This document shows, piece after piece, positions 54,048 to 64,000 of a stretch of 64,000 nucleotides of DNA. This stretch comes from Polytrichum commune (taxonomy: Eukaryota > Streptophyta > Polytrichopsida > Polytrichales > Polytrichaceae): positions 5,890,501 through 5,954,500 of the forward strand of contig OX485805.1 in NCBI GenBank assembly GCA_950295325.1. Direction: 5' to 3'. The notes under the pieces are model-generated. The model saw only the letters and a program-made list of their open reading frames with translations. It searched no databases and was not told the DNA's origin. Position 1 is the first letter of the stretch; the number at the start of each line of letters is the position of its first letter. Position numbers and translations under genes: made by a program.

Positions 54048-55754
54048 CTAGTAGTCTACAGCTTTCACCTCTCTCAGCCACGGCCTCCCAAGAATGATGG
54101 GATACCCGCCCCTTGCTTCAGAGATATCCAAAATGTGAAAATCGACCTTCACTGTGACTCCTTGGACTGTGATGGGTTGTTGGGCTAACATACCGACGGA
54201 TTTCACGCACCTTTGATCTGCAACTTTAAGTCGTAACGGCGAGGAGTGTGTGGGTGTGAGTTCCAAATCGTCCACCAACCAATTAGAGATGATGTTGACT
54301 GCTGCCCCGCCATCTACTAGGCAACCACTGACGTCTCTCCCAGCAATAGTGGCTTGAACTTGTGGTGACCGCATGTCCTCTCGACCAGAATCTGTAACTT
54401 GGATTTCGGCTGTTGAGCGGTTGCTTCTCCTTGTGTTTATCCCCTGCCTCAACTCTCTTCTCAACGAGGGACAACGGGCAATTAATTGTCCCACTGTAAT
54501 GTTGGCGGGTTGCTTACCCAAATCAGCAATTATGGAGTAGTCATGCTGTCCCGCACTCAACAACATGTCCTCAATTCCAATCTTCCTCCGGTGTCGCTTC
54601 TCCGTTCCCCTACTGGTGTCCGGTGCATCAGTAGCTTTGTTCTTTCTCCTTTTGTGATGTGCTCTCACCGGGGGCTCAATGTCCTGCATTGGGCGGTATC
54701 GTTTGGCTACCATGACCTCTGGAACTTGGTCATTGGTTCGGCCGTCATCAAATTCGAGCAGGTTGACTTCCGCTAATTTGGCATAAGAAGTGCTTCCTCC
54801 TCCTCCTCCTCCTCTTGATTGTGCATCTACATGGTCAGGGCAATCGGACTTGTAATGCCCCTTTTTCCCGCATCCGTGGCACGTGACAAATTGAACCGAC
54901 CTTTGGAGTACTGGTCTTTCTTGGCCTGGGCTTTTACTGCGCAAGTTTTGCCCTTGTACTAGAAACAATTTGAGGTCCCTGAATTCTTCTACAAGTTTGT
55001 TCACAGTGAAGTTATTTGTCTGAGTACTATCCGGGACTAATGGTGTGGGTCCACCGCTTGGGACGTTTGCTCGTGTGGGTGTAGCTGTGGGTGTCGCGAT
55101 CACCACCACGTCGGGTTGCGCCATGTCTGCCAGATTGGCTTCTTTTCTCTGGGCCCAAGAAATTGCCGCTTCCAAAGTCTCAGGCTCTTTCCAGGCTACT
55201 ATCTCTTGAATGGGTAATATCAATCCTCGGATGAAGGTTCGTAATACCAAAGCATCAATGCTGGCAACAGTAGCGGCCGAACTAGCTGGCGTCAAGCCTG
55301 ACGATCCCTCAGTATTTGGAGTCTTTCTCAAACTCCTCAAAATACGAGATCGTACTTCTTTGAGCCTCGTCACAAATTCACGCACATTTTCTGTTGCCCC
55401 ACCCGACGCGTTGGTCTTCTGCTTCATTAGGTTAAGTGCCCCCAACAGAGCATGGTAGCTTTTTTTTTCCTGAAACTCATTCAACAATTCCTTGGTCAGA
55501 GAGGACCAACTGGCCTTGACCTCTGCTGACTGGGCCTCATACCACCATGAGGCTTCATCATCTAGATGAATTGGTAACATCTCTAACCAAGCCTCTTCAT
55601 CACGATCGCCATTTGCCATGCATGCACGTTTGAACTGGCGAAGAAATTTTTCCGGATCTGCCTTGCTCGCACCATCGAACACCGGAATCGTCACCATGGT
55701 TGTTCCTCGTTCCGCTCTTGGGGTATCTCCTTCGTTTCTGCTTTGGCTTGGCAC
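54048..55754 (-). mobile_element. gag-protease region
   Basis: An open frame of 568 codons. It holds a capsid-type segment (FLRQFKRACMANGDRDEEAWLE style, residues about 30-200), one CCHC zinc knuckle (CHGCGKKGHYKSDC, near 290-303), a basic linker and an aspartic protease core with LVDGGAAVNIIS near 480. It lies just upstream of pol on the same strand. Confidence 0.92.
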
Positions 55755-55849
55755 AAGCTTCTGCTAAACTTACAAATTTTTATGTGTTTTTTGAAAGTCC
55801 GTCAAACTGAGTGAACTTATCGTGCATGTATCTCAACGTCTATGGACTC

Positions 55850-56243
55850 TGAACTTTGATAATTCATCAGCTTCTGTATTTTGATCACGAGGAATGTGGG
55901 TAATACTAACTGATTCAAACTGTGATTTTAGGTTCTCCACAGCTTGATGGTACGGAATCAAATTTCCAGACTTTACTTGTCAGTCGCCTGCTACTTGCTT
56001 GTAGACTAACTGCAAATCACCCGATACAGTGAGACGGGTGATCCCTTTTCCTTTCGCTATTTCTAGACCCGTGATTAAAGTGGCATACTCTGATTGATTG
56101 CAAGTGAGATCTTGCCCCAAGTCTTTGTGATATTTGTCTTGTTTACCCGCACTATCTTCTAAAATGACTCCTGCCCCGGAGCCTGATTCTTTGGAGCAAG
56201 ACCCGTCAAAATAAAGTTTCCATTCTTCTTTCTCATCGGTCAT
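55850..56243 (-). mobile_element. Archaeal-type RNase H region located 5' of gag
   Basis: Coding-strand translation shows WKLYFDGSCSKESGSGAG, then CNQSEYATLITGLEIA and LTVSGDLQLVYKQ. This is the pattern of the RVT_3 / archaeal-type RNase H acquired by Tat-lineage elements and common in plant proteins. In the Tat elements I know of, this extra domain follows the RT-RNase H part of pol. Here it precedes gag. It has about one break. Confidence 0.85.
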
Positions 56244-56312
56244 TTCTCACTGATGGATTACTGGTTCCAATTTATGTATATTTTCCTATAGCATGTACAT
56301 GGTCATTACTCG

Positions 56313-57181
56313 CTAGCATTCATCTTCCGCCTCACTGTCTGCCTCCTCTGTGGACGCTTCATTACTGTGCAAAGTAACTCGAATCAATTCTTCTTCTATT
56401 ATATCTCTCATTGGTCCTACTGGGTAGAGGCTAACCAAACATTGGACGATTACGAAGTCTGCATCTTCAGTAGTATCATCACTAGGATGGTATCGTTTTG
56501 CTATACGTGATAATGCTTCTCTGAGGACTGTTGACAACTCCACATCAGACAAAGGAAGCCCAGGCATGCTGACTATTCTATGAAATCATTTCACATGAGT
56601 ATGGCTATTGTAACCAAGGACACGTGAGTTCTCTGGTGGTTTTGGCACAATTTGGACAGTGAGGGTTTAAAACAAATCCGGTGTTACTCGTGTACAGTCG
56701 GTGTAACTCGTCTGTGTATTCTTTTAATTGATCAAAGACTAATGTAGACTCTTCATTCCATTGAGGTGTCTCTATTACTTCAAAAAGATTCTCAAAGATG
56801 TGTTTGTAACTATCTAATTTGCATCGAAAAAAAGAAGCAAAACGAGCTCTCAAGGTGATGAGGTCTTGCAGTATTACTCTCCTCCGACTACCATCATCCA
56901 ATGACAATGCTACAGACCCCTCTCCTCCCATCACGACTTCTCTTGATTTTCTTGGCAGGTTGACTTATGACTCTCGTAATTTCGCTATGTATTTTGTTAT
57001 AATGGTATTCTTCTTGGAGAGACCAAGTTCTGCTTCTCCTCTTAGCGTGCTCTATCAAACTGTGTATCGGTTCGTTGACTCTTTTTAATTTTCCAAAGGT
57101 GGACTCAATGTTTGACACGTACTGAATGAACTCACACAACTCTTCAAGGTTTGAGGGTGATTGATGAAGTTTGATCACCAT
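56313..57181 (-). mobile_element. Extra 5' reading frames of the element, function unknown
   Basis: Three short open stretches on the coding strand between the primer-binding site and the RNase H region. The first (LEELCEFIQYVSNIESTFGK) and second (LITLRARFASFFRCKLDSYK, later CPNCAKT) look helical. The last is acidic (EASTEEADSEAEDEC). I recognise no domain. Some Tat-lineage elements (for example Ogre) carry an extra 5' ORF before gag, which this may parallel. Confidence 0.6.
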
Positions 57182-57464
57182 TTTGATAGAGTGACATAAT
57201 GCCTCGTATAGTGTGAATAAAATGAAAACACCATTCAGTCAGACGTTATCAACATGACATGGGTTTTATGTTTGGTATTCCATTAATCAAGAACAAGGAA
57301 TCAAGAATCAAGCTTACAGACAGCTTGAAAGATTTCATCTTTATGCTTAGTTCACTCAAAGACGTCTCCCATATTAGAGAAAATTACTCAATTGGACTAA
57401 ACTCTAAAATTATCCAGACATATTAATAATTTCGTGCTCTCACCCTTATGCTTAAATTCTGAGG

Positions 57465-57481
57465 TCCCGGCAACGGAACCA
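57465..57481 (-). other. Primer-binding site
   Basis: TGGTTCCGTTGCCGGGA starts two bases inside the 5' LTR on the coding strand and is complementary to a tRNA 3' end (..CGGCAACGGAACCA). It resembles the tRNA-Asp type site TGGCGCCGTTGCCGGGGA, but the exact tRNA is unsure. Confidence 0.8.
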
Positions 57482-57483
57482 AA

Positions 57484-58151
57484 ATGAAACACGTAGAATT
57501 TTTATAGAGAATATCACAGACTGTTCCACACATACCTCAAGACATATCACTTCGCACATACTTAATCTTCTTTCTCATCGAACGACTTCACTCATAATCC
57601 GAGATATACTACCAAGATCGAACACCGACCGCACCGCACCGGCCACCCCGCACCGGCCGCATCCAGTACATTACCAAAATTGGTTGAACTATGTGACCAC
57701 CTCATATTGCAAGCAAAGGTAACTCTTTATTCAGAAAAAAAAATGAAGGGGCCATCATCTTGAACTCAACCACATCACATGGAAAAGTTGAGCTCCTAAA
57801 AAGACCGAGAGAGAACTAAAGAGAAGAAAAAAAGCCTCCGGCGAGATTGAGAGAGAGAGCTAAAGCCGAAAAAAGAGAGATGGTGAATATACCACAAGAG
57901 GAGTCCTATAAATCCTCTTGGTAGTGGTTTCTTGGCACGATGGTAGTGCCGTTTGCTTTCTTGCCAAGGCCACGGTGGTTATTGATTGCTTGTGATTTTT
58001 TGAAATGGAAAGGGTTGAGAAGATTGGATGTAGTTCGGATTTCCCTCTCAAACAAGCGGGATCTTGGAGTGAGAGGTAAGGAGAAGGGAAGAGGAAAAGA
58101 AACTATCATGCGTAGAAGTAAAAAGTAAGTGGTAAAAAACTAGGGATATCA
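57484..58151 (-). repeat. 5' LTR of the Tat-like element
   Basis: Partner of 50317-50979. The coding-strand end, GTGTTTCA, is at 57484. Confidence 0.95.
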
Positions 58152-58436
58152 GTACCATAGGTCAAACTACCCAACTTTTTGGACTTTTTAATAAAATTTT
58201 AACATTGTGAATGACTTATAATTTTAATGGGAGGCAACTATTCGTGGCTTATAATTCTAATTGGAGGCAAATATTCGTGTGGATTTTTAAAAATTATGTA
58301 TAGGCAACTTACTGGTCTAACAGTTGGGATAGAAAACTAATGATTTGTGTTAGGATACAGTTGAGGTATGTATTTTTAAGACCATATACATCATATGGTG
58401 CCCCGACTACTCAAGGGTATCATGGGGTATTTAAAA

Positions 58437-58805
58437 ATATCATGGGTTCCCGGTTTAGGCTTAGGGCTTAGGGTTTGAGGCTTCTATATATTCGCTTGGA
58501 AGCTTTTGTGTTCGGTTTTGGAGCCTTTGTATCTTTGCTTTGGAGTGTGCGGCTTTGCTTTGGAACCTCTGTGTCGTCGCTTTGGAGTGTGCTTGTGCTC
58601 ATTTGAGAGGGTCATCCTTGGCTTAAACAAACACATGGATTGTGAGATGAAGCGTAGAGGCTCATGTAGTGAAGGTAAAGATAGGGAGAAGGAATATGTT
58701 ACACCTATAATTGCCACAACTCCTTCCAAAAGAGGGAGACCTCGAAAGGACCCTCTATAATTTGTGAATATTAATCCGACATCTACATTGAATACCCCTC
58801 TTAGA
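58437..58805 (+). pseudogene. Relic frame with an AT-hook, transposon-like
   Basis: A plus-strand frame at 58506-58760 ends in TTPSKRGRPRKDPL, a textbook AT-hook (KRGRPRK). After a stop, the same frame continues with LNTPLRRSTRLK. Basic AT-hook and RRSTR runs of this kind occur near the ends of plant transposon proteins and in nuclear DNA-binding proteins. Upstream, a degenerate GCTTTGGA(G/A).. repeat (58495-58590) fills the frame. It is short and isolated, so probably a fragment. Confidence 0.4.
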
Positions 58806-58877
58806 CGCTCTACAAGGTTAAAACACTAGGTGTTTCAATTGTTTATATACGTTGGAGTTTTTTTTTAATAAATATGC

Positions 58878-59025
58878 AACCCAACTTTTTTTTTCATTTC
58901 ATTTATTTAATTTGGTCTTTACCCAACTTTTTTTTCATCTCATTTTATTTAATTTGGTCTTTACCCAACTTTTTTTTCATCTCATTTTATTTAATTTGGT
59001 CTTCACCCAACTTTTTGATCATTTT
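58878..59025. repeat. Minisatellite, ~45-bp unit, about three and a half copies
   Basis: CCCAACTTTTTTTTCATCTC followed by ATTTTATTTAATTTGGTCTTTA repeats in tandem. Confidence 0.9.
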
Positions 59026-60896
59026 AATTTGATATAATTTGATATAATTCTTACAAAAGCCATCCTCTAAGCCGTTTCTAATATGATGCCCCCTGCGTAT
59101 AATATGGGAGTTGCGTACCCGGGGAGGTTGGTGGTGACCAGTTGTAAAGGACCACAAATGTAATGTGTGATGTGTTGCACATGCTTTTGTATATGTATAG
59201 ATGAAGTAGTGTAAGTCTTGTATAGAAATGAACTTTTGCATGGGCCACGACAAGAGGAATGCCCAACCCATTTAGCAAATACAAACAAGATTTTGTAACT
59301 ATGACAACACGGGTGAATGCTTGATGCACTGAAGGTGATAAATGGGTGAGTTGTTTAGTAGGTAGAGTAAGGGTAACCAACTAGTTATATAATAAGTAGG
59401 CCTAGCCATTAGGCCCGACACCACCCTAAATCCGGCCTCCCCAAAAAAGACATGAGGCCCACGGCCCCACCCCGCCTTGGTGGCAAGCACCGCCCCCGCC
59501 CCCCGCCCCACCGCCACCTAGGATCATTGAGGCCCTTGGATGGGCCTTGGTGGATCAACGGTCCGGATGCATCATGAAGAATCTCATATATAGCGCTTCA
59601 GTGACACGGCAACCAAACCGGCAAAAATGTGTGAATCTAGCCAAAAAAAGTGTGGAAATATCAATCCCATATATATATATATTCAAGGTCAATAACGTCA
59701 CAACTTCCACATTTACATTTTGTGTGCCCAGAAATGCGCATACACGGGAAATGCACACAAACATCATTGCAACCACTATTGCATTTATATTCATATGTAC
59801 AACATATTGTGCACACCATTTTTTTTCTACGTTCAACCATTCCAGTCATCAAGATACATGCAAAAATGACATTGACAATCCAAAATGCCACAATGTACAC
59901 AATGTATTTTATCCCCGATCACATGCCACAACCAACCCTGATTTTTCAAGACTTTATATATAGGAGTAAATTAAGGATGTGTTGCAGCAATGATACCCAC
60001 AACCATAATTGCACATTTTTTTTGACAAGATGAGCACAACATCAGCTGCCATGATGTGGTTGCCATCACCCTACAAAATACAAACTCATGTCTTGCGATA
60101 CTCCATGGTATACTATGAAACAACTATTGGCATATTATCCTAAGTTTGCTTCGTCACACAAGATCATATGGTCAGTCATTGCACAGTGGTTTGGTCAATC
60201 AGTATAATCGAAGTTTCTTCATCAAATAGTTTGACTCCCACTTTAGCCACGTATCCCGTGGTGCATGAGGCACTGCAGCTTCATCCAAGTTTCTCAGGCC
60301 ATGCCTATCTTCCTCAAACATAATGGGTACCAATAGCAAAAAAATTGTTTGTCACTTGAACCATTTGGTTTCTTGCTTCACATTGGTCGCTTAGTTCCTT
60401 TTGTTTTATGGCTTTGGACTTTCCAAACACTTCAACCCTACCTGTTGCAACAACCTTCCCGGGATAATATGAATGTAGCAACCAACATAGTGTATTAAAC
60501 CGCAAAGGCACCTGCACACCCAAACATCACATAGAATTCAGCTAAGCACATGTAACACTATATTCGTTGATTTGGGACTTTTTGGGCATTTTGAGACATT
60601 TACAAATAGAAGAGTATGGATAAAATGACACAAATATTGGAGATTGTTGTAAGATGCAAATACTTTGAAGCGGGTGTTCATATCAAAGAACCAATAAAGA
60701 ACTCATATCGAGATGGTTTAGGTAGGACAATTCAAACATTAGATCATATTGAAGGGGAAATCATATGACACTTATATTATTGCAAATAAAATATACAACG
60801 TATGGCATGTAAATTAAATAGCATGCTAACACCACATATCCATTGGATAGTGTGACCCAAAATCATCTTGCCTATGGCCCAAAACCCTACGCCTAC
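59026..60896. other. Intergenic, no gene recognised
   Basis: Mostly AT-rich, with a short C-rich patch at 59430-59520 (GCCCCCGCCCCCCGCCCC) and a (TA)n bit at 59672. Frames of 60-138 codons on both strands overlap and show no domain. A minus-strand frame at 60314-60523 (KVVATGRVEVFGKSKAIK) has coding-like texture, but I cannot place it. Confidence 0.4.
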
Positions 60897-61171
60897 TATG
60901 GCCTATCTAGCCTTGGAGATAACATCTTTTTCTTTTGCAGCATATTTTTTTGCTCGCATTGCTTCAACATTCCTAAAAATCTCCGCCCCGCGACTATAGC
61001 TAAGGTTGGGACGTGGGCCCTCCATAACACATTTTGGATTCCGTCGGCCGCCCGAATTATACGACGAAGAATTCGAATACGAAGAAGTGGACTGCCTTGC
61101 AATTATGGGCATGGCGTACGAACGCTCCAACTCGATGGACACACTGGACCACAGAGGTTTAGGGTTGGACG
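60897..61171 (-). CDS. Possible last exon of an unrecognised minus-strand gene
   Basis: A minus-strand acceptor ACGCGTTGCAG precedes an open stretch VASNPKPLWSSVSIELE that runs through a Ser-rich part (QSTSSYSNSSSYNSGG) to NVEAMRAKKYAAKEKDVI and a stop. The texture is protein-like and locally GC-richer than the flanks. I do not recognise it. Confidence 0.3.
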
Positions 61172-61409
61172 CAACCTGCAACGCGTCAGACCAAGAACAC
61201 ATGTGTTAGTTTGAGGAGGAAGACCGAAACGTGTCACACGCTCCTTTTTAGTGCAGAATGATTATAATGTATGGTTAAGCCATGTGCGGGGGGTCACCTT
61301 GGCACGGGGGGCGCTCGCGTCCGAGTTGGCAAGGAGGGGCAAAGTGTCCCGCAAAGGAATAGGGAGGGGTCCACTCTTTGCAGGCCGAGCGTCCATACGC
61401 AGCCGCTGT

Positions 61410-61660
61410 TAAGGTGTAATATTGCCGCCGGGCCGAGAGGGGGACTCCCGGACGCAGTTGCGATCTATGCCCTTGAGCGGTGAGGGAGATGGAGATTGTC
61501 GGAAGATTTGCTTGGGTGGGGGGCTATCGACGACGCCAACATCAAGGGACTCCTTGGAGTAGTCGATGGTGGATGCGGCATCGTAAACGGTCTCGTAAAA
61601 GAAGCTTCCCAAATTTGATTCACTGACGACCTCAAGCGAGGGCTCCAAACGCTGATGCCA
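61410..61660 (-). CDS. Possible internal exon of an unrecognised minus-strand gene
   Basis: After a minus-strand acceptor-like TTTTGGCATCAG, an open stretch reads LEPSLEVVSESNLGSFFYET, then DSPPPKQIFRQSPSPSP, then RPGGNITP and a stop. No good donor was found before the stop, so the link to 60897-61171 is unproven. Confidence 0.25.
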
Positions 61661-61689
61661 AAATAAAAACAAACAAAACCCAAGGGAAG

Positions 61690-64000
61690 GGAGGGGAGGG
61701 GGAACATGTGAAAATCAATATACATTTGAGGCATATATTACACAAATGGCACACCATGTAGTATCTCAAATGAATTTATTATATTTCACATGAGCGTACA
61801 ACTCTTTGTACATATAGTCCCTCAGATCCATGTATCTCTCGCCTATCGGATTACAACTAAGGAACTGGGGCACAGGTGACCCGGCCTCTTCCTAGTAATG
61901 ACTGATGTTAATCCAACATATCAAATTTGTGAACATCTACTTTAGAGCGATGTACAACTAACAAGTTCATGAAAGTGGCATTGACCTTCCATATTCATAA
62001 TCAACCAAGAAAGATGCTATGTTTTAAGAGCCCAACAACAACATATCATGAGGTGCCCATATTCTGAAAGTCCTTGCAAGTTGAAGAATTCGGACATCGT
62101 TATATCTACATAGCTCAAGTGTCCAACTTCTATGTTTCTTAGGAGGGGGCCGCACCCGGAGGGTCCAGCCCGGAAATGGTGCTGGAACAGGTGCAGAACG
62201 GGTAACTGGGTCCGGAACAGGGGATCCCAAAACGGAGCGGTTACATGGATGTCAGAGCTTGTCGGCTCTTCATTCCTGCCGGAAAGGGTTGCCAAGCTGG
62301 TGACAACACTGCTTTCCCACCGGCGCCAAATACCAACGTTCTGGGGAAGACGCTGGATGAGGTGGATGAAATACCGGCAGTAGGGATGGACTTCGTCTCC
62401 CCCTGACAGCTCCACCGCGGTTCGGGCGGGAGCTTGGCGGACGGTTGTGGGGGTCGCCGAGCATCGTCCGCATTTCTGCTGCGGGTCGTGGACGCGGCCT
62501 TGGAGGACCAGCCGGCTACGCTGCTGCGATCGCGACTGCCGTTTGAAGCTGCTGAGGGATCGCCCCGCATGGAGGTTCGCATGTGGAGGTGTGCGAGGCA
62601 GGGGTTCGGGAGTGGTTACGAGTGACCGGAACCCAGGAAGCGTTTGGGAGAAGCTGTCTGCGCGAGTGCAGGCGCGGACGCACCATACAGCTGCAGTCCC
62701 CAACACAGTGGGAGCCATTTGCCGCACCGCCTCCCCATCGCTGGTAATCCTCATTGCCGTATTGTTTTTTTTGTTTTCGCTGTTTTTGGGTCCGGGAGTT
62801 TATGCGTCCCTTGCCGTTGCAATGCGCGTATCGCTGCCCTCCGCCACCATGGCATAATGCCGGACAATCCTGCATTTTTTCCTCGTGTCCATTTACAGAG
62901 CATCGTTGTTTAGGGTTTCATTCCGGTGCGAGCTTGCCGCTGTCGTCCGTGTGCGTTTCCCACTTACCCCACCGCTATGGCCGTCCTGCTGTTCTGGTCC
63001 AGCCCTGTGCGTTGCGTGTGTCTATCATTCCTGCCTGCGCGTTTTCTCCTTGTCCATTTCCATGCCTGCTCCCTCCTTTGGCAGGTTCGTCGCTCTCCCT
63101 CCTCTTGCCGTCGCCTGCGTGCACATTGGGGGGGGGGGCATCCTGGATGCAAACATTTTGACAATGTGCAAGTTGTGTCTCCAGACTGTTGTTCTCCGGT
63201 GGAGCAGTTATCTCACGCTCCCTTTGCGCGTTGTTGCTGCCCAATCGTCGAGACCTGCACCCTCCGTGTACAGGAGGTACACGCTTCCCGGCGTTGTCGC
63301 GTCTGCCGCGCCCAGGTACATTCAACAAGAAACCCTACTGCTTTTTCTGCCCCTCGCATTCAGTCATGCCGCCATGCTTTGCCTGCTGCTCCGTGAAATC
63401 TGTCACCATGTTGAGCGGAGTGCCGGCGGCGTATTGCGGTGCCGAGGTTTACAATGTCAAACCTTCAATGTTGCGCCCAGGCATCGCCCCTGTGTGTGGC
63501 AACCGTGCCGCATTCGTGCCGTGCTTGTCATGTGGCTGCACATGACAATCCCCATCGCTCTATTGTTGCTGTGTGGTATGTGTCTTCAACTTTTCTGCCT
63601 TGTTTCACGACTCCCGTATGTCTGTTGGCTGCGTCTTTGTGTGTTTCAGACACATATTTTGGACTTCGCCTGGGAGGCCGGGCTGTTCGAATCCGTGCAG
63701 GTGCGACTGAATTGCCTAATGTTCTTCTCCCATGCCGCACAATACCAGATCCTTGTATGGGCGGTCTTGCCGATCTGTCACGCTTCTCGCTTTGCTGGTT
63801 GGACTCCGCAAACTGGTAGGTGGCAGCTCTGATTCTCTTGTCGATTGCAGCCTCCACAGGCCCTGTGTATTGACATTACTCCTGCGTTGTGTGCGAATGC
63901 ACGGGTTATGTTGTGCAGGATTCACCTCAACCGCTCGCCCGGCCAACGATGCTGCGAGGCGGCCCTTCCTCTCCTCGGCGAGGAGATACCCAGAAGTCTG
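61690..64000. other. GC-rich region with long frames on both strands, no gene assigned
   Basis: From about 62130 the sequence becomes much more GC-rich than the rest. Open frames overlap on both strands: 245 codons on minus at 62017-62754, 315 codons on plus at 62885-63832 and others. The plus frame is Cys/Leu/Val/Arg-rich and low in Lys, Asp and Asn, as expected from composition alone. There is a G11 run at 63128-63138. No domain is recognised. It could be the edge of a gene or of a GC-rich element that continues past the window. Confidence 0.4.

Larger units (their letters stand above)
50317..58151 (-). mobile_element. LTR retrotransposon, Ty3/Gypsy, Tat/Athila-like, near-complete
   Basis: A minus-strand element of about 7.8 kb bounded by LTRs of about 665 bp that start TGATATCCC and end GTGTTTCA on the coding strand. 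GTAC flanks both sides (50313-50316 and 58152-58155). On the coding strand the order is: 5' LTR, primer-binding site, reading frames of unknown function, an archaeal-type RNase H region, gag-protease, reverse transcriptase-RNase H-integrase, polypurine tract and 3' LTR. The integrase and RT resemble the plant Tat/Athila group and no chromodomain is seen. The two LTRs differ at roughly eight positions plus a few small indels (about 1-1.5%), which suggests an insertion on the order of a million years ago or less, depending on the clock used. It looks nearly whole, with perhaps two or three breaks, and is treated as a fossil. Confidence 0.95.

Noticed and set aside
63680-63720. tRNA T-loop-like GTTCGAATCC
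   Set aside because: No acceptor, D or anticodon arms can be drawn around it.
62885-63832. 315-aa plus-strand frame read as a membrane protein
   Set aside because: Hydrophobicity follows from GC and T-rich composition; frames are open on both strands and no family is recognised.

Overview
The window is nuclear DNA of a land plant. The genes have plant-type split exons with GT..AG introns of about 100 to 2000 bp. The host genes recognised are a PRP40 splicing factor, a DMT/EamA transporter with a plastid-targeting-like N-terminus and a CYP71-clan P450. They sit in AT-rich intergenic DNA full of MITEs, a SINE, a foldback element and a Tat/Athila-like LTR element. The style of the P450 tail, the Harbinger transposase and an unfamiliar 626-aa protein suggest a non-seed plant (bryophyte, lycophyte or fern), but that is inference and I cannot name the species.

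Layout. 1-5.3 kb: a minus-strand single-exon gene for a 626-aa protein of unknown function, with a duplicated segment upstream. 5.3-20.6 kb: a gene desert with Harbinger MITEs, a relic Harbinger transposase, an array of short hairpins (7.85-8.40 kb), a duplicated 0.6-kb unknown repeat, a small foldback element and several long C or G runs. 20.6-31.2 kb: PRP40 (13 coding exons, 927 aa, two WW and five FF domains) behind a 1.56-kb leader intron. 31.9-32.8 kb: three diverged tandem units of about 285 bp. 33.1-36.4 kb: a six-exon EamA transporter (445 aa). 38.8-46.0 kb: a minus-strand four-exon P450 (537 aa) whose last codons and 3' flank are triplicated in tandem. Its introns carry a 5S-rRNA-like sequence, a MITE and other repeats.

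47.0-50.3 kb is a dense run of insertions: a 1.42-kb near-perfect foldback with 9-bp target duplications, a Harbinger-type MITE with TAA duplications, another inverted-repeat element, and a tRNA-derived SINE with a perfect 13-bp target duplication. 50.3-58.15 kb is a young, near-complete minus-strand LTR retrotransposon of Ty3/Gypsy Tat/Athila type. It has unusual extra reading frames, including an archaeal-type RNase H, lying 5' of gag. 58.2-64 kb has a relic AT-hook reading frame, a 45-bp minisatellite, possible exons of an unrecognised minus-strand gene and a GC-rich end.

The host genes have unrelated jobs (mRNA splicing, membrane transport, oxidation chemistry) and do not form a pathway or cluster. 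The most unusual items are the domain order of the LTR element, the covarying hairpin array, the long foldback and the P450 tail triplication.
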